Positions 19,250 to 28,271 are shown, counted from the first letter of the stretch. The stretch: DNA of 43,606 nt from Parvularcula sp038745625 (GCA_038745625.1 JBCDLG010000013.1:1-43606), one strand, 5' to 3'. Translations and numbers: made by a program. The notes: generated by a model from the letters alone, not told the origin.

Positions 19250-20257
19250 ATGCGCGTCGCCATCCTTCACCCCAATATCGATACCGATGGACGGTGGATC
19301 CACGACTTCGTTCCCAAGAACGATCGCTACGACTTTGTGCTTGTGCCGTACGCGCACGACCCGAAAAATTGGCATGAGCGGGGAGATAAAACCGGCCTCT
19401 CCGAATGGCGAGCGCACTTCACGCAGGTGCATCGCGCTATGGCGGTATCGCCGGATGTTATCGTCACCAATTTCCCCCAGCTCGCGCTTGCCGCCTCGGT
19501 GCGTACGGCCCTCACAGCGAAGAAGCCGAATATCGTCGGCTGGTCTTACAATCTTGGGGACATTGGTAACCCGCTGAAGGGGCGCCTTTCAGGGTACGCC
19601 CTTAATCGCTCGGATCAGCTCATCGTCCACTCCAGCGAGGAGATTGATCGTTATGCGGAATGGCACGGCTTGCCGCGCGATAAGTTTCGCTTCGTGCCTC
19701 TCCAATGCGGCGCGCTCAACGTGCCCGCCGCGGATGAGCCTAAGCCCTATGCTGTGGCGATGGGTTCCGCTGGGCGGGACTACGCCACCTTGGCGGAAGC
19801 GGCGCGGGGCTTTGATGGTAAGATCATCATGGTGGCCAAGCCCGATGCGGTGAAGGGCATCGACCTTCCGGACAATATCAGTCTACGCAATGGCCTTACT
19901 CTTCATGAATGCTACAGCCTGAACGCGGGCGCGCTTTTCTCGGTCGTTCCGATCAGCAATCTTGAGACCGCGTCAGGGCAGGTCACTTTCATCAGTTCCA
20001 TGGCCCTCGGTTGCCCGGTTATTGCCACCGAATGCCCTGGCACCCGCGATTACCTCACCGACGGTGACGGCAGCTATCTCATTCCGCCCTTCGATGCCGA
20101 GGCAATGCGGGCGAAAATGGATACTCTTTGGCATGATGAACCCACCCGCACAGAGATGGGCGTGAAGGCCAAAGAGCTTTGGCAAAACAAATACTCAGAT
20201 CCGGTGGCGGGCGAGAATCTTCTCGTGGTGTTGGATGAAGTGACCGGGAACGCTTGA
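19250..20257 (+). CDS. Glycosyltransferase-like protein inside the ATP synthase operon
   Basis: The 335-residue protein looks like a GT-B fold glycosyltransferase (GT4/GT1-like). The N-terminal half starts MRVAILHPNIDTDGRWIHDF, and the C-terminal half carries SSMALGCPVIATECPGTRDYLTDG followed by IPPFDAEAMRAKM, the usual sugar-nucleotide binding region of such enzymes. There is no signal peptide or membrane helix. It starts 4 bp after atpG and ends 57 bp before atpD, so it should be co-transcribed with the F1 genes. Its sugar donor and acceptor are unknown. A role tied to ATP synthase is only suggested by position; an alternative is accidental insertion with use of the strong operon promoter. 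Confidence 0.8.
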   Translation: MRVAILHPNIDTDGRWIHDFVPKNDRYDFVLVPYAHDPKNWHERGDKTGLSEWRAHFTQVHRAMAVSPDVIVTNFPQLALAASVRTALTAKKPNIVGWSYNLGDIGNPLKGRLSGYALNRSDQLIVHSSEEIDRYAEWHGLPRDKFRFVPLQCGALNVPAADEPKPYAVAMGSAGRDYATLAEAARGFDGKIIMVAKPDAVKGIDLPDNISLRNGLTLHECYSLNAGALFSVVPISNLETASGQVTFISSMALGCPVIATECPGTRDYLTDGDGSYLIPPFDAEAMRAKMDTLWHDEPTRTEMGVKAKELWQNKYSDPVAGENLLVVLDEVTGNA

Positions 20258-20314
20258 ACACGGTGGAAATTGCATTCGTTGCGCCCTAATGAGGCCCGAA
20301 CAGAAGGAAGAACG

Positions 20315-21742
20315 ATGGCAGAAGGAAAAATCGCGCAGGTGATCGGCGCGGTCGTGGACGTCGCGTTTGACGACCACCTCCCAGCGATCCTGAACGCGCT
20401 TGAAACGGACAATGGCGGCAACCGTCTCGTGCTCGAGGTGGCTCAGCACCTCGGACAGAACACGGTCCGGACGATCGCTATGGACTCCACTGAAGGTCTC
20501 GTCCGTGGCCAGAAGGTCACCGACACGGGCACGGCCATCCAGGTTCCCGTGGGCGACGGCACCCTTGGCCGGATCATGAACGTGATCGGTGAACCGGTGG
20601 ACGACATGGGCCCGATCCCTTCGGACATCAAACGCCCGATCCACGCCGAGGCTCCGCCGCTGGTTGAGCAGTCGACCGAAGCCGAAGTCCTCGCCACAGG
20701 CATCAAGGTCATCGACCTTCTCTGCCCTTACGCACGGGGCGGTAAGATCGGTCTCTTCGGCGGCGCGGGTGTCGGCAAGACGGTTCTCATCCAGGAGCTC
20801 ATCAACAACATCGCGAAGGTGCACGGCGGTTACTCCGTCTTCGCTGGTGTTGGTGAGCGGACCCGGGAAGGCAACGACCTTTACTGGGAGATGATCGAGT
20901 CGAACGTGAACAAGAACCCAGCCGACAACAACGGTTCGGCTGCGGGCTCGAAAGCATCGCTCATCTACGGCCAAATGAACGAGCCGCCAGGTGCCCGCGC
21001 TCGGGTTGCTCTCACCGGTCTCACCGTCGCTGAGCACTTCCGTGATCAGGGCCAGGACGTTCTCTTCTTCGTCGACAACATCTTCCGCTTCACCCAAGCG
21101 GGTTCGGAAGTCTCGGCGCTTCTCGGCCGGATCCCATCAGCTGTGGGCTATCAGCCGACCCTTGCTACCGATATGGGCGGCATGCAGGAGCGCATCACGA
21201 CGACGACCAAGGGCTCGATCACCTCGGTGCAAGCGGTCTACGTGCCTGCTGACGACCTCACCGACCCGGCACCAGCGACGACCTTCGCCCACCTCGACGC
21301 GACGACGGTTCTCAATCGCGCGATTTCGGAGAAGGGCATCTACCCGGCTGTGGACCCGCTTGATAGCACCTCGCGGATTCTCGACCCACGGGTTGTCGGC
21401 GAAGAGCACTATCAAGTGGCGCGCGGCGTTCAGAACATCCTGCAGCGCTACAAGTCGCTTCAGGACATCATCGCCATCCTAGGCATGGACGAGCTCTCTG
21501 AAGAGGACAAACTGACCGTGGCGCGGGCCCGGAAGGTGGAGCGCTTCCTCAGCCAGCCGTTTGACGTGGCTGAGGTCTTTACCGGTTCGCCAGGTGTCCA
21601 GGTCCCACTTGAGGACACCGTGAAGTCCTTCAAGGCGCTCATTGCGGGCGAATATGACCATCTTCCGGAACAAGCCTTCTACATGTGCGGCGGAATCGAC
21701 GACGCGATCGCCAAGGCTGAGAAGATGAAAGAGGCTGCATAA
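20315..21742 (+). CDS. atpD: ATP synthase F1 beta subunit
   Basis: The catalytic beta subunit of F1, 475 residues. ATG 20315 (MAEGKIAQVIGAVVDV) follows an AGAAGGAAG site and matches the family start; a longer frame from 20270 is not needed. The P-loop GGAGVGKT is at residues 149-156, the catalytic glutamate is Glu181 in GERTREGND, and the family signature PAVDPLDSTS is present. The DELSEEDK region that interacts with gamma is intact. Confidence 0.98.
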   Translation: MAEGKIAQVIGAVVDVAFDDHLPAILNALETDNGGNRLVLEVAQHLGQNTVRTIAMDSTEGLVRGQKVTDTGTAIQVPVGDGTLGRIMNVIGEPVDDMGPIPSDIKRPIHAEAPPLVEQSTEAEVLATGIKVIDLLCPYARGGKIGLFGGAGVGKTVLIQELINNIAKVHGGYSVFAGVGERTREGNDLYWEMIESNVNKNPADNNGSAAGSKASLIYGQMNEPPGARARVALTGLTVAEHFRDQGQDVLFFVDNIFRFTQAGSEVSALLGRIPSAVGYQPTLATDMGGMQERITTTTKGSITSVQAVYVPADDLTDPAPATTFAHLDATTVLNRAISEKGIYPAVDPLDSTSRILDPRVVGEEHYQVARGVQNILQRYKSLQDIIAILGMDELSEEDKLTVARARKVERFLSQPFDVAEVFTGSPGVQVPLEDTVKSFKALIAGEYDHLPEQAFYMCGGIDDAIAKAEKMKEAA

Positions 21743-21752
21743 GCACCCTTAA

Positions 21753-21775
21753 CAGGGGTCCTGGCGGGACCCCTG
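21753..21775 (+). other. Hairpin after atpD
   Basis: CAGGGGTCC (21753-21761) and GGACCCCTG (21767-21775) form a perfect 9-bp stem with a 5-nt loop, 11 bp after the atpD stop. No T-run follows, so full termination is unlikely. It could be a partial attenuator or an RNA-stability element that adjusts the level of the downstream small ORF and atpC relative to atpD. Confidence 0.5.
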
Positions 21776-21935
21776 ACAACCAAGGCGGGTGCGTCTTTCG
21801 CTGGTAAATGACCGAGTTGAATCAGTCCTAACAGCAGGTAAACCCGCCATTTTCTTGCCTTTTTGGGCCATATTGAGGCCGATCAAGGCGCGAAGATTGC
21901 ATCGCTGGCATCAAGTCAATTCCTCATGGGAGGTT

Positions 21936-22109
21936 ATGATGTTGGTGTCTGTTGTTGATCAGTTCTGGGTGTCCCTTGGCATCTCGAAGGAAGAATTGCG
22001 TCAGGTAAGTGCCCGCGGCATCTCTTATGCGGTCCTTAGTCTGACCACCCTTGGCTCGCTTGCGCTGGCCACGGATTTGATCTTGAACCTGTCGGGCCGC
22101 TTCGGTTGA
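21936..22109 (+). CDS. Small single-helix membrane protein between atpD and atpC
   Basis: This 57-residue frame starts MMLVSVVDQFWVSLGISK behind a GGGAGG site (21928-21933); the frame itself extends upstream without a good site. A helix at about residues 31-52 (YAVLSLTTLGSLALATDLIL) is long enough to span the membrane; the N-terminal half is amphipathic with EELRQ. It ends 30 bp before atpC on the same strand. I know no F1 subunit like this. The evidence is the ribosome-binding site, placement and helix; expression is unproven. Confidence 0.5.
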   Translation: MMLVSVVDQFWVSLGISKEELRQVSARGISYAVLSLTTLGSLALATDLILNLSGRFG

Positions 22110-22139
22110 TCCTCAGCCGCTGCGGCGGAGATGAGACCG

Positions 22140-22517
22140 ATGTCGCAGTTTGCTTTTTCCCTTGTGTCGCCGGAGCGCGAGCTTTTTAGCGGCGACGTGG
22201 ACGCCGTCGTGGTGCCGGGCACGGAAGGCGTTTTTGAAGTTCGGGCGGCGCATGCGCCGCTGATGGCGACCCTCTCGCCAGGCATCATTGAGGTGCATAC
22301 CGGCGGTTCTGTTCACAAGACCTATATCCGCGGCGGCTTTGCCGACGTGTCCGTGAGCGGTCTGACCGTGCTGGCGGAAAAGGCGGTGGCTGAGGCGGAC
22401 CTTGCTGGCGATGTGCTCGCATCGGAGCGCAGCGAGGCAGAAAAGCTTCTCACCAACGACGCGCCTGAGACCGTGCTCAACGCCCAACGCGCCATCGACA
22501 CCCTGGCGGGGTATTAA
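22140..22517 (+). CDS. atpC: ATP synthase F1 epsilon subunit
   Basis: The 125-residue protein is the epsilon subunit, which caps the central stalk and can inhibit ATP hydrolysis. SQFAFSLVSPERELFSGDVDAVVVPGTEG is the family N-terminal pattern (given here as SQFAFSLVSPERE and VVVPGTEG). I prefer ATG 22140 over the in-frame ATG at 22131, since family members start just before FAFxLVSPE and a GGAG site lies at 22126-22129. The C-terminal part has helices (LLTNDAPETVLNAQRAIDTL). It is the last gene of the operon, before a strong terminator. Confidence 0.94.
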   Translation: MSQFAFSLVSPERELFSGDVDAVVVPGTEGVFEVRAAHAPLMATLSPGIIEVHTGGSVHKTYIRGGFADVSVSGLTVLAEKAVAEADLAGDVLASERSEAEKLLTNDAPETVLNAQRAIDTLAGY

Positions 22518-22546
22518 ACCCCACAGCTTTATCTTGCGACGCGCAG

Positions 22547-22572
22547 GCCGCTCTTTCGGGAGCGGCTTTTTT
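22547..22572 (+). terminator. Intrinsic terminator of the ATP synthase operon
   Basis: GCCGCTC (22547-22553) pairs with GAGCGGC (22560-22566) around a 6-nt loop and is followed directly by six T residues (22567-22572), 30 bp after the atpC stop. Confidence 0.9.
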
Positions 22573-22654
22573 GTGGCTGCGTGTCTTGTGCGCCCGTCCC
22601 TTGCCCCCACCTCCTGCCGGGCGCACAAAAGTGCAAAGCATGTGAGGTACACTG

Positions 22655-23725
22655 ATGTCATCTGTTAGAACAACTGAAGGCCGTGGTCAGGTCTATGGCA
22701 GCATTGTTGACACGATTGGCAACACGCCGGCGGTGAAAATCCAGCGGCTCGCGCCTGAGGGCATCGACCTTTATGTGAAAGCGGAGTTCTTCAACCCGGC
22801 TGCATCGGTGAAGGACCGTCTCGCGATCTCCATTATTGAGCATGCGGAGCGAACCGGTGCGCTGAAGCCGGGCCAAACCGTGGTCGAGGCGACCTCGGGT
22901 AACACCGGTGTCGGGCTTGCTATGGTCTGCGCGGCGAAGGGCTATCCCCTGGTCATCACAATGGTGGAGACCTTCTCGGTCGAGCGCCGCAAGCTGATGC
23001 GGTATTTGGGCGCGAAAGTCGTCCTGACACCGAAGGCTGAGAAGGGCTTCGGGATGTACAAAAAGGCGCAGGAGCTGGCCGAGCAGAATGGCTGGTTCTA
23101 TGCCCGCCAGTTCGAGAATGAGGCGAATGCTGACATTCATGAGGCCACCACGGCGCGCGAGATCATACGCGATTTTGAAGGCAAGAAGCTCGATTGGTTC
23201 GTCACCGGTTTTGGCACCGGCGGAACGGTGACCGGCGTGGCCCGTGTTCTGCGTAAGGAGCGTCCAGAGACGAAAATCGCGCTGTCTGAGCCTGATCTTG
23301 CGCCCATGGTGGGTTCCGGCGTGCCCCAAGAGCGCGACGCCGATGGCGCACCGGCTGGCAGCCATCCGCATTGGCAGCCCCACCCCATCCAGGGCTGGAG
23401 CCCGGATTTCATCCCGCAAGTCTTGCAAGAGACGATCGACAACAAATTCTATGACGACCTTCTGCCCGTCTCGGGCGCCGATGGGGTCGCTGCGGCACGC
23501 GCTCTTGCGGCAAAGGAGGGGATCATCACCGGCGTCTCCGGCGGCTCAACCTTCCATGTGGCGCTGGAGGTGGCGAAAAAATCCGCACCCGGTACGTCGA
23601 TCCTCTGCATGCTGCCCGATACCGGGGAGCGCTACATCTCAACGCCGCTGTTTGAACCTTTTGGCGCGGATATGAACCAGGAAGAGCTGGCGATCAGCCA
23701 ATCAACGCCCGGCGGTCAGCTCTAG
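22655..23725 (+). CDS. cysK: Cysteine synthase (O-acetylserine sulfhydrylase)
   Basis: The 356-residue cytosolic PLP enzyme makes L-cysteine from O-acetylserine and sulfide. Lys53 in NPAASVKDRLA holds the cofactor; TSGNTG (80-85) and GTGGTVTG bind substrate and phosphate. Compared with the roughly 310-residue CysK of E. coli, it has an extra stretch around residues 220-250 containing GSHPHWQPHPIQGWSPDFIP, a form I associate with alphaproteobacterial homologues. CysM or a cystathionine-type activity cannot be excluded. Its stop overlaps that of the convergent gene at 23722. Confidence 0.92.
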   Translation: MSSVRTTEGRGQVYGSIVDTIGNTPAVKIQRLAPEGIDLYVKAEFFNPAASVKDRLAISIIEHAERTGALKPGQTVVEATSGNTGVGLAMVCAAKGYPLVITMVETFSVERRKLMRYLGAKVVLTPKAEKGFGMYKKAQELAEQNGWFYARQFENEANADIHEATTAREIIRDFEGKKLDWFVTGFGTGGTVTGVARVLRKERPETKIALSEPDLAPMVGSGVPQERDADGAPAGSHPHWQPHPIQGWSPDFIPQVLQETIDNKFYDDLLPVSGADGVAAARALAAKEGIITGVSGGSTFHVALEVAKKSAPGTSILCMLPDTGERYISTPLFEPFGADMNQEELAISQSTPGGQL

Positions 23726-24294
23726 CGGCGGCGCACCAAGCGGAGATTGGCGGGGCGCTGCTTCTCCGGCGCTGGCTGCTCCGGGGTCGCCTCCGTGCGG
23801 GGTTCGCCCAGCGCCTCATACCGGCCCCGGATACCGCCGCGATCCTCTTCGGCGTTCTCGCCCTGGCGGTCGCGGCGAAGGGCAGCGACCTGCTCGGTGA
23901 GCTCGGTGACCGCTTCGCGCAGCTGCTCGGTCTCGGAGCGCGCCCCGATCCGTCCGAGCGCCGCCTTTGCGCCATAAACCACAGCGACGGGCACCAGCAT
24001 CACGATCAGATACCCCTGAACGCTCGCCAGTTCCGCGGGAAGGCCCTGCAGGCCGTCTGCGTCCTTGATCGCGAACAGCGTCACCAGGGCGACGATGGCG
24101 AGGTAGTTGGTGATCTTCGACAAGGGGGAAAAAGCGCTCAGCAGCGCTGAGAGCAGCAGCGTGAGCAGGAAGAGCGGGATCCCGTTCGGCCCAAGAATGC
24201 TCAACATCTCGCCGATCAGACGCAGCGTTTCGCCAATGACAACAATGCCGTCCACCAGGTCACCCCAATCTTGCCCCTTCGCTCCATAGCGCAA
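23722..24294 (-). CDS. Membrane protein with C-terminal coiled coil, unknown
   Basis: The 190-residue product has three hydrophobic segments, at about residues 33-55, 62-78 and 90-108, then a predicted coiled coil (SETEQLREAVTELTEQVAALRRD, seen as two heptad blocks) and a charged, Pro/Glu-rich tail ending LRLVRRR. I know no matching family. It starts 13 bp after the metallophosphoesterase stop on the same strand, so the two are likely co-transcribed. The tail probably lies in the cytoplasm. Confidence 0.65.
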   Translation of the reverse strand: MRYGAKGQDWGDLVDGIVVIGETLRLIGEMLSILGPNGIPLFLLTLLLSALLSAFSPLSKITNYLAIVALVTLFAIKDADGLQGLPAELASVQGYLIVMLVPVAVVYGAKAALGRIGARSETEQLREAVTELTEQVAALRRDRQGENAEEDRGGIRGRYEALGEPRTEATPEQPAPEKQRPANLRLVRRR

Positions 24295-24307
24295 GGCGCG
24301 GCGGCGG

Positions 24308-26308
24308 TCACCTCATGGGTGCGCCATCCTCATAGGCGTCCCAGACATCCCGGCGGAAGCGCGCCGGCGGTGGGCTCGTGCGGGCCTCAATGACGATCAC
24401 ATCGCGGGTGACCCGGCCGTGGCGGTCGGTGGCCGTCACCGTGGCGGCATGGACGCCCATCGGCAGATCCTCAGGCAATTGGGCGCGCCACAGATGCATG
24501 TTGCGGTCGGCAAAGTAGCTCTGCGGCTGGGGTGTGCTCGGCCCGAAGTTTGAGCCGCGGAAGGCCTCGAAGCCCTGGTTCCGCGTTTGGCCCGAGCGGC
24601 TTTCATAGGCGTAGCGGGCGACGGAGAGCTGCCGCTGGAGCGCGAAAGGATCAGCCCATTCAGGGCCAATGCGGGCCGTCTCGCCTTGCGCTTCTTGGGT
24701 GCGGGCCATCGGGATCGTCCGTCCTGCGATGGTGAGGGTGGCGCTCGTCTCGGTTGAGCCGTCCCAGATGTTGGCTGTGACATAGGTGCCGCGGCGGAGA
24801 TCCGTTGGCGTGATGATCTTCACGTCCGGCAGGTCATTGATCGACAAAGGCGGCACCGGATCCCGTTGACGCTCTGGGGTCTCCGTCCACCGGATGATCT
24901 GGGCCGTCCAGCTGCGGAAAGCGGGCGTGTTGACCGACACCCACATCCTCCGCTCACGGCCGACATTGGCGCCGTGATAAGTCTCAGTGTAGTCCGTGCC
25001 GTCAAACGATAGGTCGAGCCACCCTCTGGGTGCTCCGAGCCGCTGGAGCGCCATTGGCACACCGTGCATGTCGAAGTCGCCATTGTACCACGCGCCAGAG
25101 CCTGCGCCGACAATGATGTGGCGGAAGGGGAGGCCAGCCACACCGACCTGCTCCTGCCAGCCGGCAAAGCTGTCGCCGGGCGACATGTTCTCGGTCGTGT
25201 GGGTGTGCCCCGATAGCGAGAGAGCGGGTCGGCCGCTGACGAGGGCATAAAGGTCGGTCACATTGTCGGTTTGGTGTGCGGCGGCATCCATGTCGACAAA
25301 GCTGACAAAGGGAATATGGTGGGTAAAGACGATCCGTTTGTCCCGCGGCGTCAGTGCAAGCAGGTTCTCAACAAATGCCATCTGGTCCGGCGTGATCCGG
25401 GCGTTGTAGCGCTTCTCATCCCCGGTCACGCAGAAGTCCCGACCACGCCGCTCGGCGTCTTTGGCTGTGCAGGGATAAACGACATTGTCGAGTGCGATGA
25501 AGAGGACATCGCCGATCTCAAAGGCGTAATAGCTCGGCCCCCAAAGCGTGCGCCAGCTATCGGCGCTGTCCTCATCGACATCGGCATCAAAATCGTAGTC
25601 GTGATTGCCGTGGATCCACCATTGCGGGGTTTTCAGTGTCCCGATGATCTCAGCCATCCGCGGGATGAGGCCCAGATCGTCGCCCATCACATCGCCAACC
25701 GCGAGGGCGCAGTCGGCGGGCGCATCCCGGTCCAAGAGATCGTCGATCGTGCTGTCGCGGAAATAGCCAATCTCTTGGTTGGCATAGGTTTGCGTGTCAC
25801 CGAGGATCGTGCAGTTGAAGTTGCGCGTGGGACCCGTCTCAATGAGCGGGAAGTTGATCGCCGCGGGCAGGGGCCCCGTTGGGGCGAGGCCGCCAAAGCG
25901 AAGCTCCTTAGGCGAACCATTGGGCTTATGCTGATAGGCGAACTGCGGCACCCAGTTCTGATTGTGAGGAACCTGATAGCCTGACGGCTGAATCACGAAG
26001 ACAGCCATGTCCTCCCGCTTGGGAAGCGCATAGCGGCCATCGGCGTCCGTCAGCGCCACCTCGCGGCCGTTGGAGACTTTGACGTCCGCGAGACCAGGCT
26101 CGGCAGCGTCTTGGGTGCCGTTGCGGTTGCGGTCGAGGAAGACAGTGCCGGTCGCCTCGCTGCCGCCGCTTCCCGCGCCGCGCACCACTTCCGGTGTCCC
26201 GCGATAGTCATCAAAGAGAGGCCCGCTCGTCGCGCTGGGCGTGAAGCTCGCCGTTTCGCAGGCAGCAAGAGCGGCAAAACAAAGGGTGAGGGCGGTGTGG
26301 CGGATCAT
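24308..26308 (-). CDS. Calcineurin-like metallophosphoesterase lipoprotein
   Basis: ATG 26308 gives 666 residues with a lipobox LAAC ending at Cys17, so the protein is lipid-anchored outside the cytoplasm. Residues 53-110 form a small beta domain of SdrD/B-like type (GTVFLDRNRNGTQDAAEPG) as in the N-terminal domain of some phosphoesterases. The catalytic domain has the metal ligands ILGDTQ (Asp171), GDVMGDD (Asp206), GNHD (234-237), THH (329-331) and GHTH (367-370). A C-terminal beta-rich domain follows, as in MetallophosC proteins. These enzymes cleave phosphomono- or diesters; the substrate is unknown. The gene precedes the coiled-coil membrane protein gene. Confidence 0.88.
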   Translation of the reverse strand: MIRHTALTLCFAALAACETASFTPSATSGPLFDDYRGTPEVVRGAGSGGSEATGTVFLDRNRNGTQDAAEPGLADVKVSNGREVALTDADGRYALPKREDMAVFVIQPSGYQVPHNQNWVPQFAYQHKPNGSPKELRFGGLAPTGPLPAAINFPLIETGPTRNFNCTILGDTQTYANQEIGYFRDSTIDDLLDRDAPADCALAVGDVMGDDLGLIPRMAEIIGTLKTPQWWIHGNHDYDFDADVDEDSADSWRTLWGPSYYAFEIGDVLFIALDNVVYPCTAKDAERRGRDFCVTGDEKRYNARITPDQMAFVENLLALTPRDKRIVFTHHIPFVSFVDMDAAAHQTDNVTDLYALVSGRPALSLSGHTHTTENMSPGDSFAGWQEQVGVAGLPFRHIIVGAGSGAWYNGDFDMHGVPMALQRLGAPRGWLDLSFDGTDYTETYHGANVGRERRMWVSVNTPAFRSWTAQIIRWTETPERQRDPVPPLSINDLPDVKIITPTDLRRGTYVTANIWDGSTETSATLTIAGRTIPMARTQEAQGETARIGPEWADPFALQRQLSVARYAYESRSGQTRNQGFEAFRGSNFGPSTPQPQSYFADRNMHLWRAQLPEDLPMGVHAATVTATDRHGRVTRDVIVIEARTSPPPARFRRDVWDAYEDGAPMR

Positions 26309-26387
26309 CAGCGGTCTTCCCCGGACAGCGTCACGACGCCCCGTAGCCCAAGCCGAACGCCCTGTCGCCATCCTAGCTCACCAGCGT

Positions 26388-27266
26388 TTAGCGAGTCGGA
26401 ACGGGCGTCTCACCTTTGTAATCATAGAAGCCGCGGCCCGCCTTTTTGCCGAGCCAGCCAGCCTCAACATATTTCACAAGGAGCGGACACGGACGATATT
26501 TGGAGTCCGATAGACCCTCATAGAGGACCTGCATGATCGACAGACAGGTATCGAGGCCAATAAAGTCCGCAAGCTGAAGAGGACCCATGGGGTGGTTGGC
26601 GCCGAGCTTCATACCGGTGTCGATGGCCTCGACCGTGCCGACCCCTTCATAGAGCGTGTAGATCGCTTCGTTGATCATCGGCATCAGGATCCGGTTGACG
26701 ATAAAGCCGGGGAAGTCCTCAGACACCGCCATCACCTTTTCGAGCCGCCCGACGAGGCCTTGCGCCGTCTCGAAGGTCTCTTGGCTGGTCGCGATGCCGC
26801 GGATGACCTCGACGAGCTTCATCACCGGCACGGGGTTCATGAAGTGAAGGCCGATGAAGCGGTCCGGACGGTCAGTGACAGCAGCAAGGGCGGTGATCGA
26901 GATCGATGAGGTGTTGGTCGCGATCAGCGCGTCGGGCTTGAGGACCTCACAAATGGTCCGAAAGATCGTCTTTTTAAGCTCAATGTTCTCCGTGGCCGCC
27001 TCAATGACGAGATCGCAGGCGCCAAGATCGGCGGCTGCTGGGGCGGCTGTGATCCGTGCAAGGGCAGCGGATTTTGCTTCGCCCGTAATCACGCCCTTGT
27101 TCACTTGGCGGCCCATATTGCCGTCGATCACGCCAATCGCGGCACCGATCGCGTCCTCCTGCACGTCGTGAAGACGCACGTCATACCCGGCCAGAGCAAA
27201 GACATGGGCGATCCCGCCGCCCATTTGACCTGCTCCAATCACCCCCACCGTCTGGATGTCTGCCAT
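26388..27266 (-). CDS. 3-hydroxybutyryl-CoA dehydrogenase
   Basis: The 292-residue enzyme reduces acetoacetyl-CoA or oxidises 3-hydroxybutyryl-CoA with NAD(P), in fatty acid or butanoate metabolism. The Rossmann motif is GAGQMGGGIA (residues 11-20). The catalytic histidine is His141 in GLHFMNPVPVMKLVE, with NTSS (118-121) and PGFIVNRIL also conserved. The C-terminal domain ends with KAGRGFYDY. It is a stand-alone short enzyme, not the multidomain FadB type. The presence of a PHA-system gene in this window makes a link to polyester metabolism possible but not shown. Confidence 0.95.
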   Translation of the reverse strand: MADIQTVGVIGAGQMGGGIAHVFALAGYDVRLHDVQEDAIGAAIGVIDGNMGRQVNKGVITGEAKSAALARITAAPAAADLGACDLVIEAATENIELKKTIFRTICEVLKPDALIATNTSSISITALAAVTDRPDRFIGLHFMNPVPVMKLVEVIRGIATSQETFETAQGLVGRLEKVMAVSEDFPGFIVNRILMPMINEAIYTLYEGVGTVEAIDTGMKLGANHPMGPLQLADFIGLDTCLSIMQVLYEGLSDSKYRPCPLLVKYVEAGWLGKKAGRGFYDYKGETPVPTR

Positions 27267-27326
27267 GCTCTGATCTCGCCCTTGGTTGGTCTCAGACTGT
27301 GCGCTGGTCTGCGCCGCGGTGCAACA

Positions 27327-28271
27327 TCACCCTGGAATCCCGGCGATAAGGAAGATGACGAGGGTGATCAGACCCAAAAGGGTTCCAACACCGACCAGCG
27401 AGGTTACCCCCGATTGCCATTGGCCATAGACGTTGGAGAGCACGATCGAGGCCACCGCGGGGGAGAGTCCAGTGAAGAGGATCGCAGCACCGGTCGCGCT
27501 GGGATCGCCGGTGAAGAGCCAGGTGAGCGCGCCGGTGACAGCGGGGAAGACGATCAGCTTCATCGGCACCAACGCAAGCGGCGCTCTTACATCGCCGATC
27601 TCTCCACGGGCGATGATATCGACAATGCTCAGCCCCAGAACAAAGAGGCCGACCGGCCCCACCACCCGTGCCATGAAACCTAAAAGCTCGGCTAAGGGCT
27701 CGGGCATCGGGAGATCGACGATCGATGCGGCGAGCCCGAGCAAGGTACCGATGATGATCGGATTGAGAAAAGCCCGGCCCACTGCGCCTAGCACGCTTTC
27801 GGCCAAGCGTCCGGCCGCGCCGTCGCCCTCCGGCCAGGTCATAAGAGCCGTGCCAATCGCGAAGACGAAGGTGCCCTCGAAGATCACGAGCATGAAAAAG
27901 GGTGCGGTCCATTCGGGGACCGCCAGGGCGATCGGTATGCCGAGGAAAATGGCGTTGCCGCACGTGCAGGTGAAAACGGCCGCGCCCGCCTCCCGGATGG
28001 TGAGGCCCAGCACGCTGCGGCTGACCACAAAAGTGGCGGCAACTGTGACGCTGAGCCCGATGAGATAGGCGCCGCCTAAGCCCAAGAGAACATCGGTGGA
28101 CGGATCACTCTGCCTCAGGAAATCAAACCCCGCGATCGGCATCGCCACCATAAAGACGAAACGGCTAAAGCGGCGCGCATCCTCCGCGTCAAAAAGACGG
28201 AGGCCGCGAACAAGCGCGCCAATGGCGATGGTTCCAAAAAGCGGAACGAGGAGAACAGCGAGGGAGGGCAT
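27327..28271 (-). CDS. AEC-family (auxin efflux carrier-like) transporter
   Basis: The 314-residue membrane protein has about ten hydrophobic helices in two groups of five separated by a polar loop near residues 145-165, the AEC layout. The crossover stretch CGNAIFLGIPIAL and the second half GLSPAVASIVLSNVYGQ fit the family. AEC members move carboxylates or other anions; the substrate here is unknown. It lies upstream of the hbd gene on the same strand, with 60 bp between. Confidence 0.88.
   Translation of the reverse strand: MPSLAVLLVPLFGTIAIGALVRGLRLFDAEDARRFSRFVFMVAMPIAGFDFLRQSDPSTDVLLGLGGAYLIGLSVTVAATFVVSRSVLGLTIREAGAAVFTCTCGNAIFLGIPIALAVPEWTAPFFMLVIFEGTFVFAIGTALMTWPEGDGAAGRLAESVLGAVGRAFLNPIIIGTLLGLAASIVDLPMPEPLAELLGFMARVVGPVGLFVLGLSIVDIIARGEIGDVRAPLALVPMKLIVFPAVTGALTWLFTGDPSATGAAILFTGLSPAVASIVLSNVYGQWQSGVTSLVGVGTLLGLITLVIFLIAGIPG

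Noticed and set aside
18091..19263. 390-residue minus-strand open frame
   Set aside because: It lies opposite atpG and the atpA-atpG gap, with shadow-like composition and no motif.
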